This document shows, piece after piece, positions 1 through 11,999 of a stretch of 64,000 bases of DNA. The stretch comes from Maea johnstoni (lineage: Eukaryota; Annelida; Polychaeta; Spionida; Magelonidae), in the NCBI GenBank assembly GCA_963942565.1, contig OZ012694.1:34146431-34210430 (forward strand). Reading direction: 5' to 3'. Within the stretch, counting starts at the first letter, position 1. Each line of letters begins with the position of its first letter. The notes beneath the pieces were generated by a model. The model had not been told where the DNA came from. It did not search any database and saw nothing but the letters and a program-made list of their open reading frames with translations. A program made the position numbers and the translations under genes.

Positions 1-1008
1 AAGATCTCAACCTGGTCCTAGGACTGGGTTTGCAACCCGGATCAGTCTGCAGCATTGTACTCAATAATGAGCAGCTTGTTCTATGCCAGAATGCTATAAT
101 CCCCAAACCTTTTATTATTGTATGTAGAAAACTACAAACAAACCCTCATTATAGAAATGAAATATATTGGTTGATGTACTTTATTTTCTGATTGAACTTT
201 TTGTTACCATAGCAACAGGCTTTGTGTAGAATCCTGGCCTTATTTCACTTAACATAGTCAACATGTATAGAACTTTCAATGCCACGTCAAAGTGCTGGAT
301 TATGAATAAAGGACAATTTCACCATGAATAAAACAGAGGCCCAAATAGTTTCTTATGGTATTTTCTACTTAAATCCAAGTTCCCACCAGTGCCAACCTTC
401 ATACAAGAAGTATATTGCTGTTTTAATCTCCTTAACAGACACAGAATGCAGACACTGGGGGCGGCCATTTTAAGCTGTAAATAGCCTCTAACAGGGCTGT
501 TGGTGCAACTATTAGTCATTAGCAGTAAGGTAGCTGCTAATGACATAGTGCGCTGCACAAAGTGGTCACTATGAAACTTAGATAAGCAAGTATATTGGTC
601 CAAGCTATGAAATGAGATGATCCGAAGCTTCGTGCTCGCTTCCTGGCCATGCCAGCATCATATTATTCTCTTTTTTCATCTCCCCTAGATGGACATTAAG
701 AATAACCTCAATGACCCCGGTATGCGTGTGCTTTGCTACGAAATTCTACAACCTGAAAGTCAATAAGGTTGCAGATGTCACGTATTGCTTTACTTTTGGA
801 TATCCCTAGGACAGATATCCCTAGAAAAACAATATTTTCACCATACGGTATTATATCTTATTTGCGCAATCGCAGATAGTATTTCCGCTTCACATGGGTG
901 AGAGGTGAAAATTCTGTCCCAGGGGCCTGACCAATGCAATTACTCATCTGGTTGTAGATTACGAACAAACCAGGCACCTGTGTTGGATAATCCAAGGCTA
1001 AGAAGTGT

Positions 1009-1054
1009 CTGATGCATCTCACAGTCAAGGCTGTATGCAGGTGAGATGCATCAG
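1009..1054. repeat. Inverted repeat (hairpin), 14-bp perfect stem
   Basis: CTGATGCATCTCAC at 1009-1022 is mirrored exactly by GTGAGATGCATCAG at 1041-1054, with an 18-base loop. The element family is unknown. Confidence 0.7.
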
Positions 1055-1746
1055 CCCGACAGATTCTCTACTGTAAGATGTTCTAAATCACATTTTACAT
1101 GAGAACTCAGAGAAGTCTGTGGTTTCCTGCAGTATTTTCAATGTAACTATATCCCCCGATTGCAGTTTGACTCCCAGTAGCATTCCCGCAGCGCCTGTAA
1201 CGTAAAAGACCATATGCTAACCCCCTCCACAGAAAGTGGTATGCCCCAAATTAGAGCCTCGTTTTCGGGATCAGGAAGTGGGGTTGCCCTACTGAACTGT
1301 ACTGAAAGCACAACAGGGGAGAAATACACTTTTAAATAGATTGATCTATCCACATTTAGTTAAATGATCGATGGTAGATCTCCTAGTCGAATAAGAGTCA
1401 GGGCAGTTTACAGCGTGCAATATCATAGCGCCTGTTTAACCCTTTAATGCACGCAGGAGCCTGGCAAATGGACCCCGGTTTGCAGGTTTGTCACTTTGTT
1501 TTGTCTATCCTTAGATGAATACAAACAAGTGGGTATGAAACTAGGCTGCAGCAAAAAGCCCAAAAGTTGCGCTTTGAGCATGTTGGTGCGTATATTTCTC
1601 TGTAATGTCAACAATACGGGTGGCCTCATTGGTCTCTTAGTGACATTACACCGAGGCCAGATTCGAGACCCCTGGTATAGCCAGCTCTTCACTTAAGTGG
1701 TATGGTAAATCATCTCGCTACATATCCATTCTTTTATTCATCTAAG

Positions 1747-1838
1747 GTCTATCCAGGTTGGCTTTTCATTTTTAATACTGATGTCAGTTCAGGCTGTCAC
1801 ACAGATGCCACTAAAATGAAAAGCCGGCCTGGATAGAC
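1747..1838. repeat. Palindromic mini-element, ~30-bp arms
   Basis: The left arm starts GTCTATCCAGG and continues TTGGCTTTTCAT. The right arm ends ATGAAAAGCCGGCCTGGATAGAC split around one mismatch region. The whole is 92 bp and looks like a tiny MITE or foldback. No target duplication could be fixed. Confidence 0.65.
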
Positions 1839-2173
1839 ACAAAATGGGACTATCTGACAATTTGGACAAAAGCTGGGTAGTCGATGTAGATGAAAATACT
1901 TGTAATACAGATCTAGTCCATTTGCAAAACTCCACTGCTTTTGCTCTACTTATCATTTATAGTGCTGTTACACCCTGTATGTTCTACATTAATTGTTATT
2001 TTGTAGTTGGCCTAGAGCCCTGGCAGCACATATTTACTATTAAAAATATTACAACCTGAAATGAAAATTATCTATCTCTATAGCCTCATGCTGAAAGAAA
2101 TTGCATAAATTGACTGTTTTCCTCTGCTTTGTGTATTTTTGGTATTTGATATATTGTTTGTTTGTTTTTCCAG

Positions 2174-2428
2174 GTCTGAACCCGCAGTCTTGTGATTCCC
2201 CCAGCAATTGATCTCCGAGTAACAAAGAGATATGCTATTGGCCTGGTCATTGGAGGCCTCCTTTACCTGACAAGCGATGTCTCTAGTTCTGTATGCTGCT
2301 GAATTAGGTTGACTGCATTTCATTGGCTGAGCATCTTCGCCTACAGACTGGCTGCCCTTATAGGTATGCATTATCCACCTATGAGAGGTTAAAAGTTCTA
2401 ATCCCTCGTACATATCAGAATACAACTG
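2174..2428 (+). other. Putative 5' UTR part of the zinc-finger exon
   Basis: A strong splice acceptor (T-rich tract ending in CAG at 2171-2173) precedes this stretch. The frame of the zinc-finger ORF meets a stop (TAA, 2399-2401) 27 bases before the first ATG. The simplest model is therefore a non-coding upstream exon spliced to this exon, with the whole coding sequence in one exon. The acceptor is inferred from motif strength only. Confidence 0.5.
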
Positions 2429-4207
2429 ATGATGGGCAGTCCTAAGGGAAAAGGCTTTCACTGTGATCAGTGCAAAAAGTCCTTCACCAGATCCTATAAC
2501 CTGGCGCAGCACAAGAGAAAACACACAGGGGAAGGACTTTTCAGCTGCGAAATATGCGACAAGGAATTCATCAATGCTTCGTATCTGAAAGCTCACGTTC
2601 TGACACACTCGGAGGAAAAACCATACAAGTGCAACCTCTGTAAAAAGGCATTTTCCACACCCATGTATCTGTCAAATCATAAGAAAACACATTCGCCCAG
2701 AAGCAAGGTTACTAAAGAGAAGCGATTTAAGTGTGAACTTTGTGATAAAGCATTTACCCAGAATGCAAACCTGGTAGCCCATCAGACTACACACAGTGGG
2801 GAAAAGCCTTTTCAGTGTGATGTGTGTGCCAAGGCATTTTCCCAGGAGCGATCTCTATTGCGGCATGTACAAACACACACAAGAAAAAAACCTCACCAGT
2901 GTGATATATGCGATAAGTCATTCTCCCTACCTGAATATCTAGCCACGCATAAAAAAATACACACCAAGGAAAAATCCTTCCGTTGTGATCAATGCAACAA
3001 GGTATTTGCCTTGTTGTCATACCTAACGCAACATAAGAAGATTCACACAGGAGAAAGACCTTTCCAGTGTGAGCGCTGTGATGAGGCTTTCACCCAGTCC
3101 AGCAAACTGGCGGAGCATTTGAGAACACACTCGGGGAGGAGAGCTTCACAATCCATTAAACAGAACCAGCCATTTGATGATTCTCCGGAATGGCAACCCT
3201 ATTCAAAAATTCGGTCTCAGAAAAAAACTCATAAGTGTGTGGAATGTTTTCAGGTTTTCACTTCCTCGTTGCATTTCAAAAGACACCAGATGGTTCATGC
3301 AGGGGAAAACCCTGAGTGCAATCAGCAAGAAGTGGGTGACATATGTCATGATTCAAAACAACCACAAGATGAGGAGATAGTTGTTAGAGAAAGACCCTTT
3401 GTATGTGATTTTTGCGATAAGACTTTTACCACCTCAGCGCATCTAGTGCTTCATAAACGGACACACACAGGGGAAAGACCATTCCGCTGTGCTCTGTGTG
3501 ATCAGGCTTTCGCACAGAAATCCAGCCTGGTGAAGCACATGAGAACTCATACAGGTGAAAGACCCTACCATTGCGAGCAGTGCTCCAAGACATTCGTACA
3601 GTCTTCAGATCTAATCAGGCATAAGAGGACACATTCTGGGGAAAGGCCCTATCCGTGTGATCAATGCAACAAAGCATTCATTCAAACCACTGATCTGATA
3701 CGGCACAAAAGGAGTCATACAGGGGAAAAACCTTACAAGTGTGATCATTGTGGGCGCGCGTTTTCCATGCTGCCCAATCTGATTAAGCATAGGAGAACTC
3801 ACACAGGGGGAAAACCTTATAAGTGTGACATTTGTGAAGCTGCATTCAGCAAATCTCTCAGCCTCACTCATCATAAGAAAATGCATGCAGACGAAGTAGA
3901 GGATTTTCATCCTGATAAGGATACAGTGTTTGCTGAGGCGGCTTCAATCAAAATGGAGGAAACTTCTTCTGATCCAGATTCTGGTGAAGAATGCCTACAA
4001 TCGGAACCGAATAATCCTAATTCTCGATCAGTGGGATCACCACAATCCTCATCGGAAATGGCAATTACTCGCGTCAAAGAAGAGAAATTGGAACATTCTC
4101 TATGTGAGTCGGCTACGGAGTCGCTAAGGCCTCAGCAGTGGGTCGTTCGTGATGGCCAGTGTGTTCCAATTAAATCAGAGAGAATGGAATGTTTTGGCGA
4201 ACACTGA
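2429..4207 (+). CDS. C2H2 zinc-finger protein with 15 fingers and a SUMO-motif tail
   Basis: The product is a 592-aa nuclear DNA-binding protein, most likely a transcription factor. The ATG at 2429 (followed at once by a second ATG) is the first after an in-frame stop at 2399. I count 15 C2H2 fingers of the C-X2-C-X12-H-X3-H type. The first spans residues 10-32 and the last 464-486; fingers 8 and 9 and fingers 9 and 10 are separated by longer spacers. Many linkers are the classic TGEKP-like type. No KRAB, BTB, SCAN or ZAD domain is present. The tail after residue 486 is acidic and Ser-rich and holds three psi-K-x-E motifs: IKME (507-510), VKEE (549-552) and IKSE (581-584). Polyadenylation signals AATAAA lie near 4240 and 4277. 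Orthology to a named vertebrate factor is unclear because poly-finger genes expand independently in each lineage. Confidence 0.9.
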   Translation: MMGSPKGKGFHCDQCKKSFTRSYNLAQHKRKHTGEGLFSCEICDKEFINASYLKAHVLTHSEEKPYKCNLCKKAFSTPMYLSNHKKTHSPRSKVTKEKRFKCELCDKAFTQNANLVAHQTTHSGEKPFQCDVCAKAFSQERSLLRHVQTHTRKKPHQCDICDKSFSLPEYLATHKKIHTKEKSFRCDQCNKVFALLSYLTQHKKIHTGERPFQCERCDEAFTQSSKLAEHLRTHSGRRASQSIKQNQPFDDSPEWQPYSKIRSQKKTHKCVECFQVFTSSLHFKRHQMVHAGENPECNQQEVGDICHDSKQPQDEEIVVRERPFVCDFCDKTFTTSAHLVLHKRTHTGERPFRCALCDQAFAQKSSLVKHMRTHTGERPYHCEQCSKTFVQSSDLIRHKRTHSGERPYPCDQCNKAFIQTTDLIRHKRSHTGEKPYKCDHCGRAFSMLPNLIKHRRTHTGGKPYKCDICEAAFSKSLSLTHHKKMHADEVEDFHPDKDTVFAEAASIKMEETSSDPDSGEECLQSEPNNPNSRSVGSPQSSSEMAITRVKEEKLEHSLCESATESLRPQQWVVRDGQCVPIKSERMECFGEH

Positions 4208-4239
4208 GGAATCATGATGAGCTTCACCTTTTCCTTACA

Positions 4240-4245
4240 AATAAA
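4240..4245 (+). terminator. Poly(A) signal of the zinc-finger gene
   Basis: AATAAA occurs 33 bases after the stop codon, and a second AATAAA-like site follows about 35 bases later. A mobile element starts at 4298, so the 3' UTR is probably very short. Confidence 0.55.
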
Positions 4246-4297
4246 CATTTTGCTTTGTGCCATTTAGTATAAAACAGTAATAAAATAATATTATTAA

Positions 4298-5136
4298 CCC
4301 TTATGCTGCTGCTGGCTAATTTTGCCAATACAAAATGATGCAAAAACTTTTAAAATGACTGAAACCCTGGCACACAGGCACTCATCTGAGAGTGCTCAGC
4401 AAGAGCTATCCAAAGAATACCAACATGAGAGGGTTTAGGTGATTTTCTAAAATCTTTGTGTTCTTGTATATTTGATGAAAGTACAGGGTTCGACGTTAAG
4501 ACCTGCCCGCCAGGTAAAAAATTCAAAAAGTCAGTTCGGGCAGGTGATTTTGACATTGTACCTGCCCAACAGAGAAGCTAAACATTTGCAGTGTGATCGG
4601 TACTCGATCGCGAAAAACCCACCAACAATCACTCACAAAACAGTAAAACTCACTGCCAGTGATGTCCTCTCTAGCTGGCCATCTGAGGTAATACCACGGG
4701 ATATGTGCTGGGATATGTGCTACCACGCTCCTGCCCATATACTGGTATTGCTCAGGAAGGCAAACACATGCTATTTCAGATGTCTTGATCCATTTAGAGC
4801 ATTTGAAATTTAGCAAGCGTTTGCAAATCTATTTCACTATGTAAATAAAGATGTTTTACCGGCTTGTGCAGAACTGTATTGGCGGGAATTGTAACCCTTT
4901 CATTAAGATGAGGTTTATTATTGAAAATATTTCATTTTTTAGCAGAAATTAACATATGAATAAATATGAAATAGAAAATATATTACAGACAAAACCCAAA
5001 AAGTCTGGCGAAGGTTTTTTTGCAGGGCAGTTGAAAAATTTTCAGGGCAGGCAAAAGTTCCAGGTCACCTGCCCTGCAGGGCAGGTGGTTTCAAATGTTA
5101 ATGTCGAGCCCTGAAGTAGCCTCAGAATTGGAAGGG
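4298..5136. mobile_element. TTAA-flanked miniature element, split by a nested element
   Basis: The ends are CCCTTATGCTG on the left and an inverted GGAAGGG on the right, flanked on both sides by TTAA (4294-4297 and 5137-5140). TTAA duplication with CCC...GGG ends is typical of piggyBac-type non-autonomous elements. Without the inserted 630 bp the element is about 204 bp. Relatives carrying the phrase CCTGGCACA and CATGAGAGGG occur near 29970, 40690, 41273, 55650 and 63270. Confidence 0.65.
4484..5113. mobile_element. Nested non-autonomous DNA element with hAT-type ends and 5-bp TSD
   Basis: Terminal inverted repeats read CAGGGTTCGACGTTAA on the left and the inverse of CAGGGCTCGACATTAA on the right. 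AAGTA is duplicated on both sides (4479-4483 and 5114-5118). A relative of the host repeat at about 41457 shows the uninterrupted site GATGAAAGTAGCCTCAG, which confirms the borders. CAGGG ends with a 5-bp duplication fit the hAT5 type. There is no transposase; the ~113-codon ORF inside has no recognisable domain. Confidence 0.65.
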
Positions 5137-5441
5137 TTAATAATATTTTGAAAAATTCTCAAAATTGGGATGGAAACCCTAACTACAAATGAGAAAAAAA
5201 AGGTGTAAAGTGCAACTACATGTACATGAATACAAATGGAAATATTTTGAAATTAAGTTGTAGTATATATCATGAAAATGTATAAGAAGTTGACTATTGT
5301 GTAATTTCGAAATTTGAACGTTTAGTCGTTTACTGTTATACAGTATGTGTCTTAAACTTGCTTGTTTTATGGTAAGAGTGTGTGTAAGAGTGAGTCAGTT
5401 TGAGTAATGTGCTTTTCCCACTAAACCTTGGTACTGCCATG

Positions 5442-5689
5442 CAAGGTCTTAGCCAGGATTTAAAAACTGGGTGCCCAAAATTGGCAATTATTAAATTTTT
5501 GGGCATCCTGTTTTTCAAGGGAGAGCACAATACACTCATAGCACAATCCTTCCTTTATTTTTGCAATGTTATGGAAATTATATTGAGGTGAAAAAAAATC
5601 AATTATCTGCTTGAAATAGTCATTTTAAGAGATTCCTCATAAATTCCTGGGTGTCCGAATGATGCCCTGCAGTGCTGGCTAAGACTATG
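5442..5689. mobile_element. hAT-like MITE, CAGGGTCTTAGCC family (diverged copy)
   Basis: The ends CAAGGTCTTAGCCAGG and CTGGCTAAGACTATG are inverted. The body shares the phrases AAACTGGGTGCCCAAAATTGG and TGGGTGTCC with copies in SNRNP27 and HSPA9 introns. The flanks CTGCCATG and CTTCCTTG match at 6 of 8 positions, as expected for a decayed 8-bp duplication. Confidence 0.65.
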
Positions 5690-5872
5690 CTTCCTTGTGA
5701 CTATCACTCACTAACCGTGGGTTATGGTTAGCCAGGCTTTAGCTTAAAGGTATTAAAGCAGTTTGTCCTGCTGTCGAAGACTATGTTGATATGTAACTAC
5801 CACTCACTAACCATGCATTGTGGTTTATAGCCAGGTGTTGGCTTAAACATATTGAAGCAGGCTGTCCTGCTT
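5681..5872. repeat. Two tandem copies of a ~96-bp unit
   Basis: AAGACTATG starts both units (5681 and 5777). The shared text includes ACTATCACTCACTAACC / ACTACCACTCACTAACC and a GTCCTGCT block. The first unit overlaps the end of the MITE at 5689. Confidence 0.6.
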
Positions 5873-5974
5873 GCTAGTCAAACAATATGGTCTTCCAAAA
5901 AGCATAAATACCTCAAAAACATCATGAACATTTCCTTTGGAATGTCTGGACAAATTTGTCTTGAATATTACCAT

Positions 5975-7612
5975 AGTCAAAGGACCTGTTCTGGTTTACT
6001 ATACAAATTACCCAATTTTTTCAAGTTTCATGAATTTAACCAAAATTCTTATGATTAGGTGGCTGAGGTGTTGCTTGTTCATAATTGCTAACATATTCCC
6101 CAACCCTCGCCCTGGATGTTGCATATGACCACTCTGAAATGACATGTGTCAGCATATTTGCATTGACTCATATTTCAGCTATAACTGTACCCAGTTGATC
6201 AAAAACCTATTTTATGGGTAAACTATGATGATGTTGGAGGAGATCCAGTAATGACATTTCATAGAAGGCCTTACTTATGGTTTTTGATGAAAATCAGAAA
6301 TTTTCAATGGAGTGACCTTGACCTATGACCTTCTACAAAATGGCTTCCTCCATGCCTATACTAATTAGATTTGAGCCTATGTAGAAATGGTTCAAAATAG
6401 TAACTTTGCCTGAGCGCGTTCAAGCCAGATTAATATGTTATGTGTTACTAATAAATACAGATTATGTGAATTTCATTTGAACGCGCTCGCTGGGCAAAAG
6501 GGTGAATTTTGTGACTTAGTGACCCTTGGTCACTTGTATAAAATTCACCATACTAGATAGTTCATAAGAGCATATGCAGGGCACTCACAAAAACAAAACT
6601 CAAGTAAACTCCTGTAGCTGTTCCCTAGGGACTCTTTGTCTCTCAAGTGACCTCGATTGATAGTGTATTGTCCAGGAAGACCTCACACTGTTACTATTTT
6701 CAGCCTGGGTAGGTGTGGTTCAGTCAGACATAACATGCGGCAAGAAATGTTTTTCCTCATGTCTCATGAAGTGAAAAAGCTCAATTGTGCCAAAAAGTAC
6801 AGTGGGCAGATGTGCAACCAGTATTTGCAAACATTTCAAATGGAATGATTTTTAGTTTTTTTACCTGTGAGAAGTGGATATACTGTGGGTATGCCTTATT
6901 GGTTATGTGTACAGTTGTACTAGTGTTGCTATTTTTCTTTTCAAGTTATTTGAAGTTTTTAATAGTATATATTTTGTGAAAACTGGAATATCTTTATTGT
7001 TTTTTAACATATCCTCAAAAAAGAAATGTGGTATCTGGTGACTCTTTTTGTGTTCTCTCCTTGCATACATTAGTTAAAGAGGGCTGATATTCATCATACA
7101 ATATTCTTTTATAAAGTACTTTGAATGAGAATGTCAATGTCATGCACCTGTGCTAATCTCATATATTCTCTCAAATTATGATCTGGTAATATGTACGTGT
7201 TATTTCATCTGGAAATGTGATGTACTGAACTGTGGTTCTGCACATTATGCTCGAATTATGATCGAGCATATATGTTTTACTTTGCAGGATGTTGACAGTT
7301 TTGAACCTATATTAAAACTTTTTTTTATCATTCCATATCGTATATTGAGTTCAGAATATGATGCTGATGAAAATAAACCTTTATGTTTGTTCATGAATAT
7401 TTATTTTTTCCAAACTTTTGATAGTTTGCTCATCTATCCCCCCAATCTTGAAAAGGCCCACCCCCCAACCATGAATAACATTTTCATGCGAAAAATGCAT
7501 TCAGTGTACTCACAATGAGTGTGACTATCCATTTCTATCATCGGAAAGCCTGTAATGAGGGATTTTTGAAATTGGATAATTTGTACAGTAAACCAGAACA
7601 GGTCCTTTGGCT
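5975..7612. repeat. Inverted repeat pair (~45 bp) enclosing 1.6 kb
   Basis: GGACCTGTTCTGGTTTACTA at about 5984 recurs inverted near 7600. The similarity covers about 45 bp at roughly 90 percent by eye. The enclosed DNA has no recognisable gene. It also holds a hairpin at about 6413-6488 (GAGCGCGTTCAA and its inverse). The pair may be the ends of an unknown element, or the right copy may have come in with the neighbouring retroelement debris. Confidence 0.45.
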
Positions 7613-7621
7613 TATTGATTA

Positions 7622-10600
7622 TGTTGATTGTGACAGCATCACCACTCCATGGTAGTGCCCGTGAGGGTATCTCATCAGGAAAAACCTGACAGAAATTCTT
7701 GTGTATGCACTGCTTGATACACAATCTGATTCTACACACCATTGCACTCCAAGAGCTCTTGCAACAGGAAGTGAGTCTTGAAGAAAGTTGAGGTCTTTCA
7801 AACCCTTCGCACGGTTTTCGGGTGCTATCATTTCCATTACCTTCTTGGAATTGGAAACAATCTTATGCAATCTCAGTCCTCTCTTGGCACAGAGGTTGTG
7901 GCTCTTGGCAATGATGTCTATAGCCTCTGTTTCTGTTGGAACTGACTTAAGGTCATCATCCACATAGAAATCATTTATTATGAAGTTGGCTGGTTCTGAA
8001 CCAAACTCTTCTTTATTGTCATTAGCTGCTTGTTTTAAGCAGTAATTTGCACAGCCAGGAGAAGAGGCTACTCCAAACAGATGTACATTCATTCTGTACT
8101 CTGTAACATCATTGTCTTCATAGCTTCCATTTTCCCACCATAAGAATCATAGGAAGTCTCTATGCTCCACGTTCACCTTGAACTGGAAGAACATTTGTTC
8201 TATGTCACACATGAGAGCTAGTGGCTCCTTCCTGAAGCGGCATAACACACCAACTAGTGCATTGGTGAGATCATGTCCATGGAGCAGATGATCATTGGGT
8301 GATTCACCCTGAAACTGGGCACTACAGTCAAAGACCACTCGAATCTTGTTTGGTTTCTTTGGGTGGTACACACCATGATGAGGTATGAAATACACTGCAC
8401 CATCATCCCTGTCAAGTTCTTCAACAGGTACTTTTTCAGCAAACCCATTGTGTATCACTTCCTTCATAAAAGCAACATAATCTCTTTCATAATTGGTGTC
8501 ATTCCTAAGGCGTTTTCTCAGTTGCCTTAAGCGATGCATTGCCATAACCTTGTTGTTGGGAAGCTTTGGCTGATCTTCTTAAAACGGCAATGGCAATTCA
8601 CAATGATCATCTTCCGTCACATGAATACCATCTTTGACTTTTCTAAGGAATTTCAAATCATCCTGGGAAAGGTCATCATTTCCAGACTTTCTTTCATGAA
8701 AATCCAGTTCCATCATTTTCATAGCATCAATGGGCGTGAATACTTCTTTAATTGAAGTTCTCTGAACTTGTCTAGGAAAGTTGTCAAGTTCCCTACGACC
8801 TTCTTCTGGCAAAGTTGACTCATGTGGTACATTATATGTAAGAAAAAGGTGAGATAGTCCAATTGGGTCACATTCATCAACCTAAATTTGATCAGGGTCA
8901 ATTATCCCAGCAATTCCCCAACGGTTCACTGGAATTATATTCCTAGAGTAAGTCACTGGAAGGGACATCCTTTTCATACTGTCATGACCTCTAATCATGA
9001 GCCCATTTAGCTTTCTGCTTTCAATAAGCACATCTTCTGCTAGCATGATTGATAACCGAAGTTTGGTTTCTTGTCCCTGAACTTGAAGTTCATCACAAGT
9101 CTCTTCTAGGATGAATGTAGCATCAGAGTGTGTATCAAGCAGTGCATACACAAGAATTCCTTTGTCAGGTTTTTCCTGATGAGATACCCACAAGGGCACT
9201 ATCATGGAGCTTTTGCCTACATTCTTCCTTTCATCAAGTTTCTTTATCTTTGTTCTATGACTGACTGCCTGAAGTTCAGTCTCACTCTCATTGCTTCTAG
9301 TGCCTTCCAGGGCTGTTTTTGTATTTAAGGCCTGAGTCTTTTTCTGGTAAGAATCTTGAGTTCCTCTATGTAGGGAAGTTGGATGGTTCCCATTGCAAGT
9401 TTTGCATTTCTTCCTTTCTGAGCAGAGGCTAGATATGTGGCCATGCTCCAGACAGCTGAAACAAAGACCCCTTTGTATGACAATATCTTTATTTTCATTC
9501 CATGTCTTTGAGAGGAAGGCTTTGCAAGAATCAATTTCATGGCCTTTCCTGCACAATGCGCATTGTTTGGATTTTTCCTCTTTATTTTGCTCAGATTTTG
9601 CTCCTGAGCTTTCAGTAGCTAGGGATCTAGCTGGGCCTGAATTACCCTTGTAGGCACATTTTTCTACTACTTTCACCTTGCTTATCACTAGATTTAAGTG
9701 CTTGGAGCGAAGTAACAGGGTGGCAAGCAATATTAGTTTACTTCACCAGATAATTAGTGAATTCCTTGAAAGGAGGATATCCCCTTTTCTTCTCTTCCCA
9801 GTCTGCTACAATTCTTCCCCAGCTGGTTACTAAGTATGTTGGTAGCTTCTGAAACAACCTTCTATTTTCAATGCTATCATCTAAAATGCTATGGTTACCA
9901 GTGGTAGTCATGGCTTTCTCACATTGTCTCAAAAAATCTGTAAACTTTCTTAGGGCTAAGCCATCCCTTGGATTTAGGCCATTTCCGAAGTTTATTTCTA
10001 AAGGCAGTTGCAACCACAAATGAACCACCATATCTCTCTTCTAGAAGCAGTCTTGCTTCATCATAGGCATCATCTGTACTAAGTAGAAAATAACCTTCAA
10101 TAGCTTCTCTGGCACTACCTCCTAAATACTTCTTTAGGTAGTGTATCCTTTCATTTGGCGGTATTCCTCTCTGATCAATGAGAGTATCAAAGGAGCTTTT
10201 CCATGCAGGATAGCTTATGGGATCGCCACTGAAAACAGATGGTTCAGGGGGTGGAAGGCGACTTAAGCTAATTTGTTCTGCAAATGACCTTGTGAGATCA
10301 AAAAACTGTTGCTGAGAAACATTCTCAGTCTGATTTCTATATGGGAAAGTAGCTCCTAATGACTGGTTGCTATTGGTCTGAGCACCAAGTCTGTTATCAG
10401 GTGTTATCGGATAATATATCCATGTACTCTGGGGTTGATGTCTAGGTACATATGAACCTACTAGAGGGTTTCAGTGGAGTAACAGGTACATTTCCTTATG
10501 TTGAGGTGGGAACAGGGGGTGCTATCAATGTAGGAGGTTGCGCTCCTACCTGGATCTTAGTTTCCCTTTGAGGGCGTCTATCTGTATGATGCATGTTTTG

Positions 10601-11229
10601 TGACTCCACATAATTTGTGACATATTCGTTCATTCCATCCTCTTAAAATGGTATCATGTTAAGGTCAAGATGACCTCTTTCTTCTTTTTCAATTCTTTCT
10701 ATTTATCGAAGTCTTGCCTGAGCAACCTCCAACCTCCAAATCCCTCCTACATCAGCTGCAACTTCCTTTCTGGAGGCATTAGACCTATCAGATTGGTGAC
10801 TTCTGCCAGATCTTGATGATGAAATTGATCCTACCTCACTCCTTTCTACCTCAATTTCTTTCATTCTATCAGAAAATTTCTTCATTATCTGATAGTTTTC
10901 CAATTCAATCTTTTCAAATTTTGCATACTCTGTATTTTCTTGGTCAGCTGAATCTAAAAGTTTTCTCAGCTGGTCATACAAGCTAAATACCTCATTCATC
11001 TCACCTTCTAAGGCATCTCTGTGCCCCTTTAAGAGTGAGGTGTCATGGCTGTCAATAAGAGGACGTCGCCATGCTGAAATGGCTGATCTGAGGATTAACC
11101 TAGTTTGATCAAGTTGCCATTTCAAGCCCTTCTCTGTGAGCTTCCTATCTCTAGCAGTTGAATCAACATCTTCATCTACCAACTGCTCACTCATCTGATC
11201 ACCCTGCACACTGCTTGTAGAAGACATAA
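7622..11229 (-). mobile_element. Broken BEL/Pao-type LTR retroelement (fossil)
   Basis: Read on the - strand, the parts come in the usual order: a Gag-like N-terminal region rich in charged helices (about 11227-10703), further Gag sequence (about 10031-9738), a zinc-knuckle region (for example CFSCLEHGHISSLC) followed by an A17-type aspartic protease-like region (about 9730-8882), and reverse transcriptase segments (about 8545-7750) including VVFDCSAQFQGESPND and FYVDDDL. This matches the Pao/BEL clade. RNase H, integrase and clear LTRs are not seen, so the copy is truncated as well as decayed; at least five breaks are evident. About 100 bp at 7640-7740 is an inverted copy of the protease region near 9122-9215. 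A 16-bp phrase, TGTGACAGCATCACCA, occurs at about 7629 and again at 11984. Confidence 0.85.
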
Positions 11230-11716
11230 TTTTGATTTAAATAGTTAAATACAGATGAGTATGTTCCATTAATATGTGTTCATTAATAGACCCTATTGTT
11301 ACATAAACATACAACTAAATGATACAATACAATCCTTGATAAATCCAATGTTTTAAAACATAAATGTTCCTTGACACATTAATGTTAGTCCATGTTCATG
11401 AGTTCCGTAGAGGCACACTTGTTGATATCTTGTTGCCATGGGGTTGTCGCTAGGCACTCCGCTTGCTGGCACTGATATCACACAGCAGTCCATGGGTGTC
11501 TGCAAGTTCAATTTTTATTGCCCTCCTGACCTCAGGTACTCCTGTTGCTGGGTTTGCTCCTGCTGCTGGAGCGTGGTTGTTCCAATGGTAAGATCTAGGT
11601 CATCACTGGCAGTATGTATATACCAGTGTCCAAATCCATTCAGTCTGTATATAATCCAAGTGATCTATGTCCATATGAGATAGGATGTAGCATCATAGTT
11701 CATATCTTGTATGTAT

Positions 11717-11983
11717 GCAGAGTTTTTTCACTTGGAGAATAATATCTAAGTTTTCCTTGGAGAATGTAATCCAATAGTTTTCACTAGGGGAATAAAGTCC
11801 CAGGATTTCCACTCTTGGTGTTCCAATAAGAGTTTTCACTCGAGGGTTAAAGTCTCAGAGTTTTCACTCAAGGATTAAAGTCTAAGAATTTTCACTAGAG
11901 GATTAAAGTCTAAGAGTTTTCACTCTGGGATTAAAGTCCCAGAGAGTTTTCACTCCAGGATTATAGTCCAAAGAGTTTTCACT
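11717..11983. repeat. Minisatellite, ~30-bp unit, about 9 copies
   Basis: Degenerate units of the form AGTTTTCACTC-AGGATTAAAGTC follow each other next to the Gag end of the retroelement. The array may lie in that element's leader region or be independent. Confidence 0.75.
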
Positions 11984-11999
11984 GTGACAGCATCACCAA

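Larger units (their letters stand above)
1..2173. other. Sequence upstream of the zinc-finger gene, no gene recognised
   Basis: Only short ORFs without recognisable domains occur here. Two inverted repeats (1009-1054 and 1747-1838) are listed separately. A stretch at about 2009-2085 resembles 28081-28150 in SNRNP27 intron 4, so it belongs to a dispersed repeat. Upstream non-coding exon(s) and the promoter of the zinc-finger gene may lie here, but I cannot place them. Confidence 0.5.

Noticed and set aside
2078-2608. 176-codon ORF on the - strand overlapping the zinc-finger exon
   Set aside because: It crosses the putative splice acceptor and is antisense to clear C2H2 coding sequence. Its codons show no domain.
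3611-3910. Antisense ORF within the finger array
   Set aside because: It is a by-product of the repeated finger and linker codons on the other strand, as is the one at 2787-3020.
4472-4813. 113-codon ORF in the nested CAGGG element
   Set aside because: It overlaps the element's terminal repeat and has no transposase or other domain.
11717-11983. Possible CRISPR-like array of ~30-bp repeats
   Set aside because: Units are contiguous and degenerate with no unique spacers. This is a minisatellite in animal DNA.
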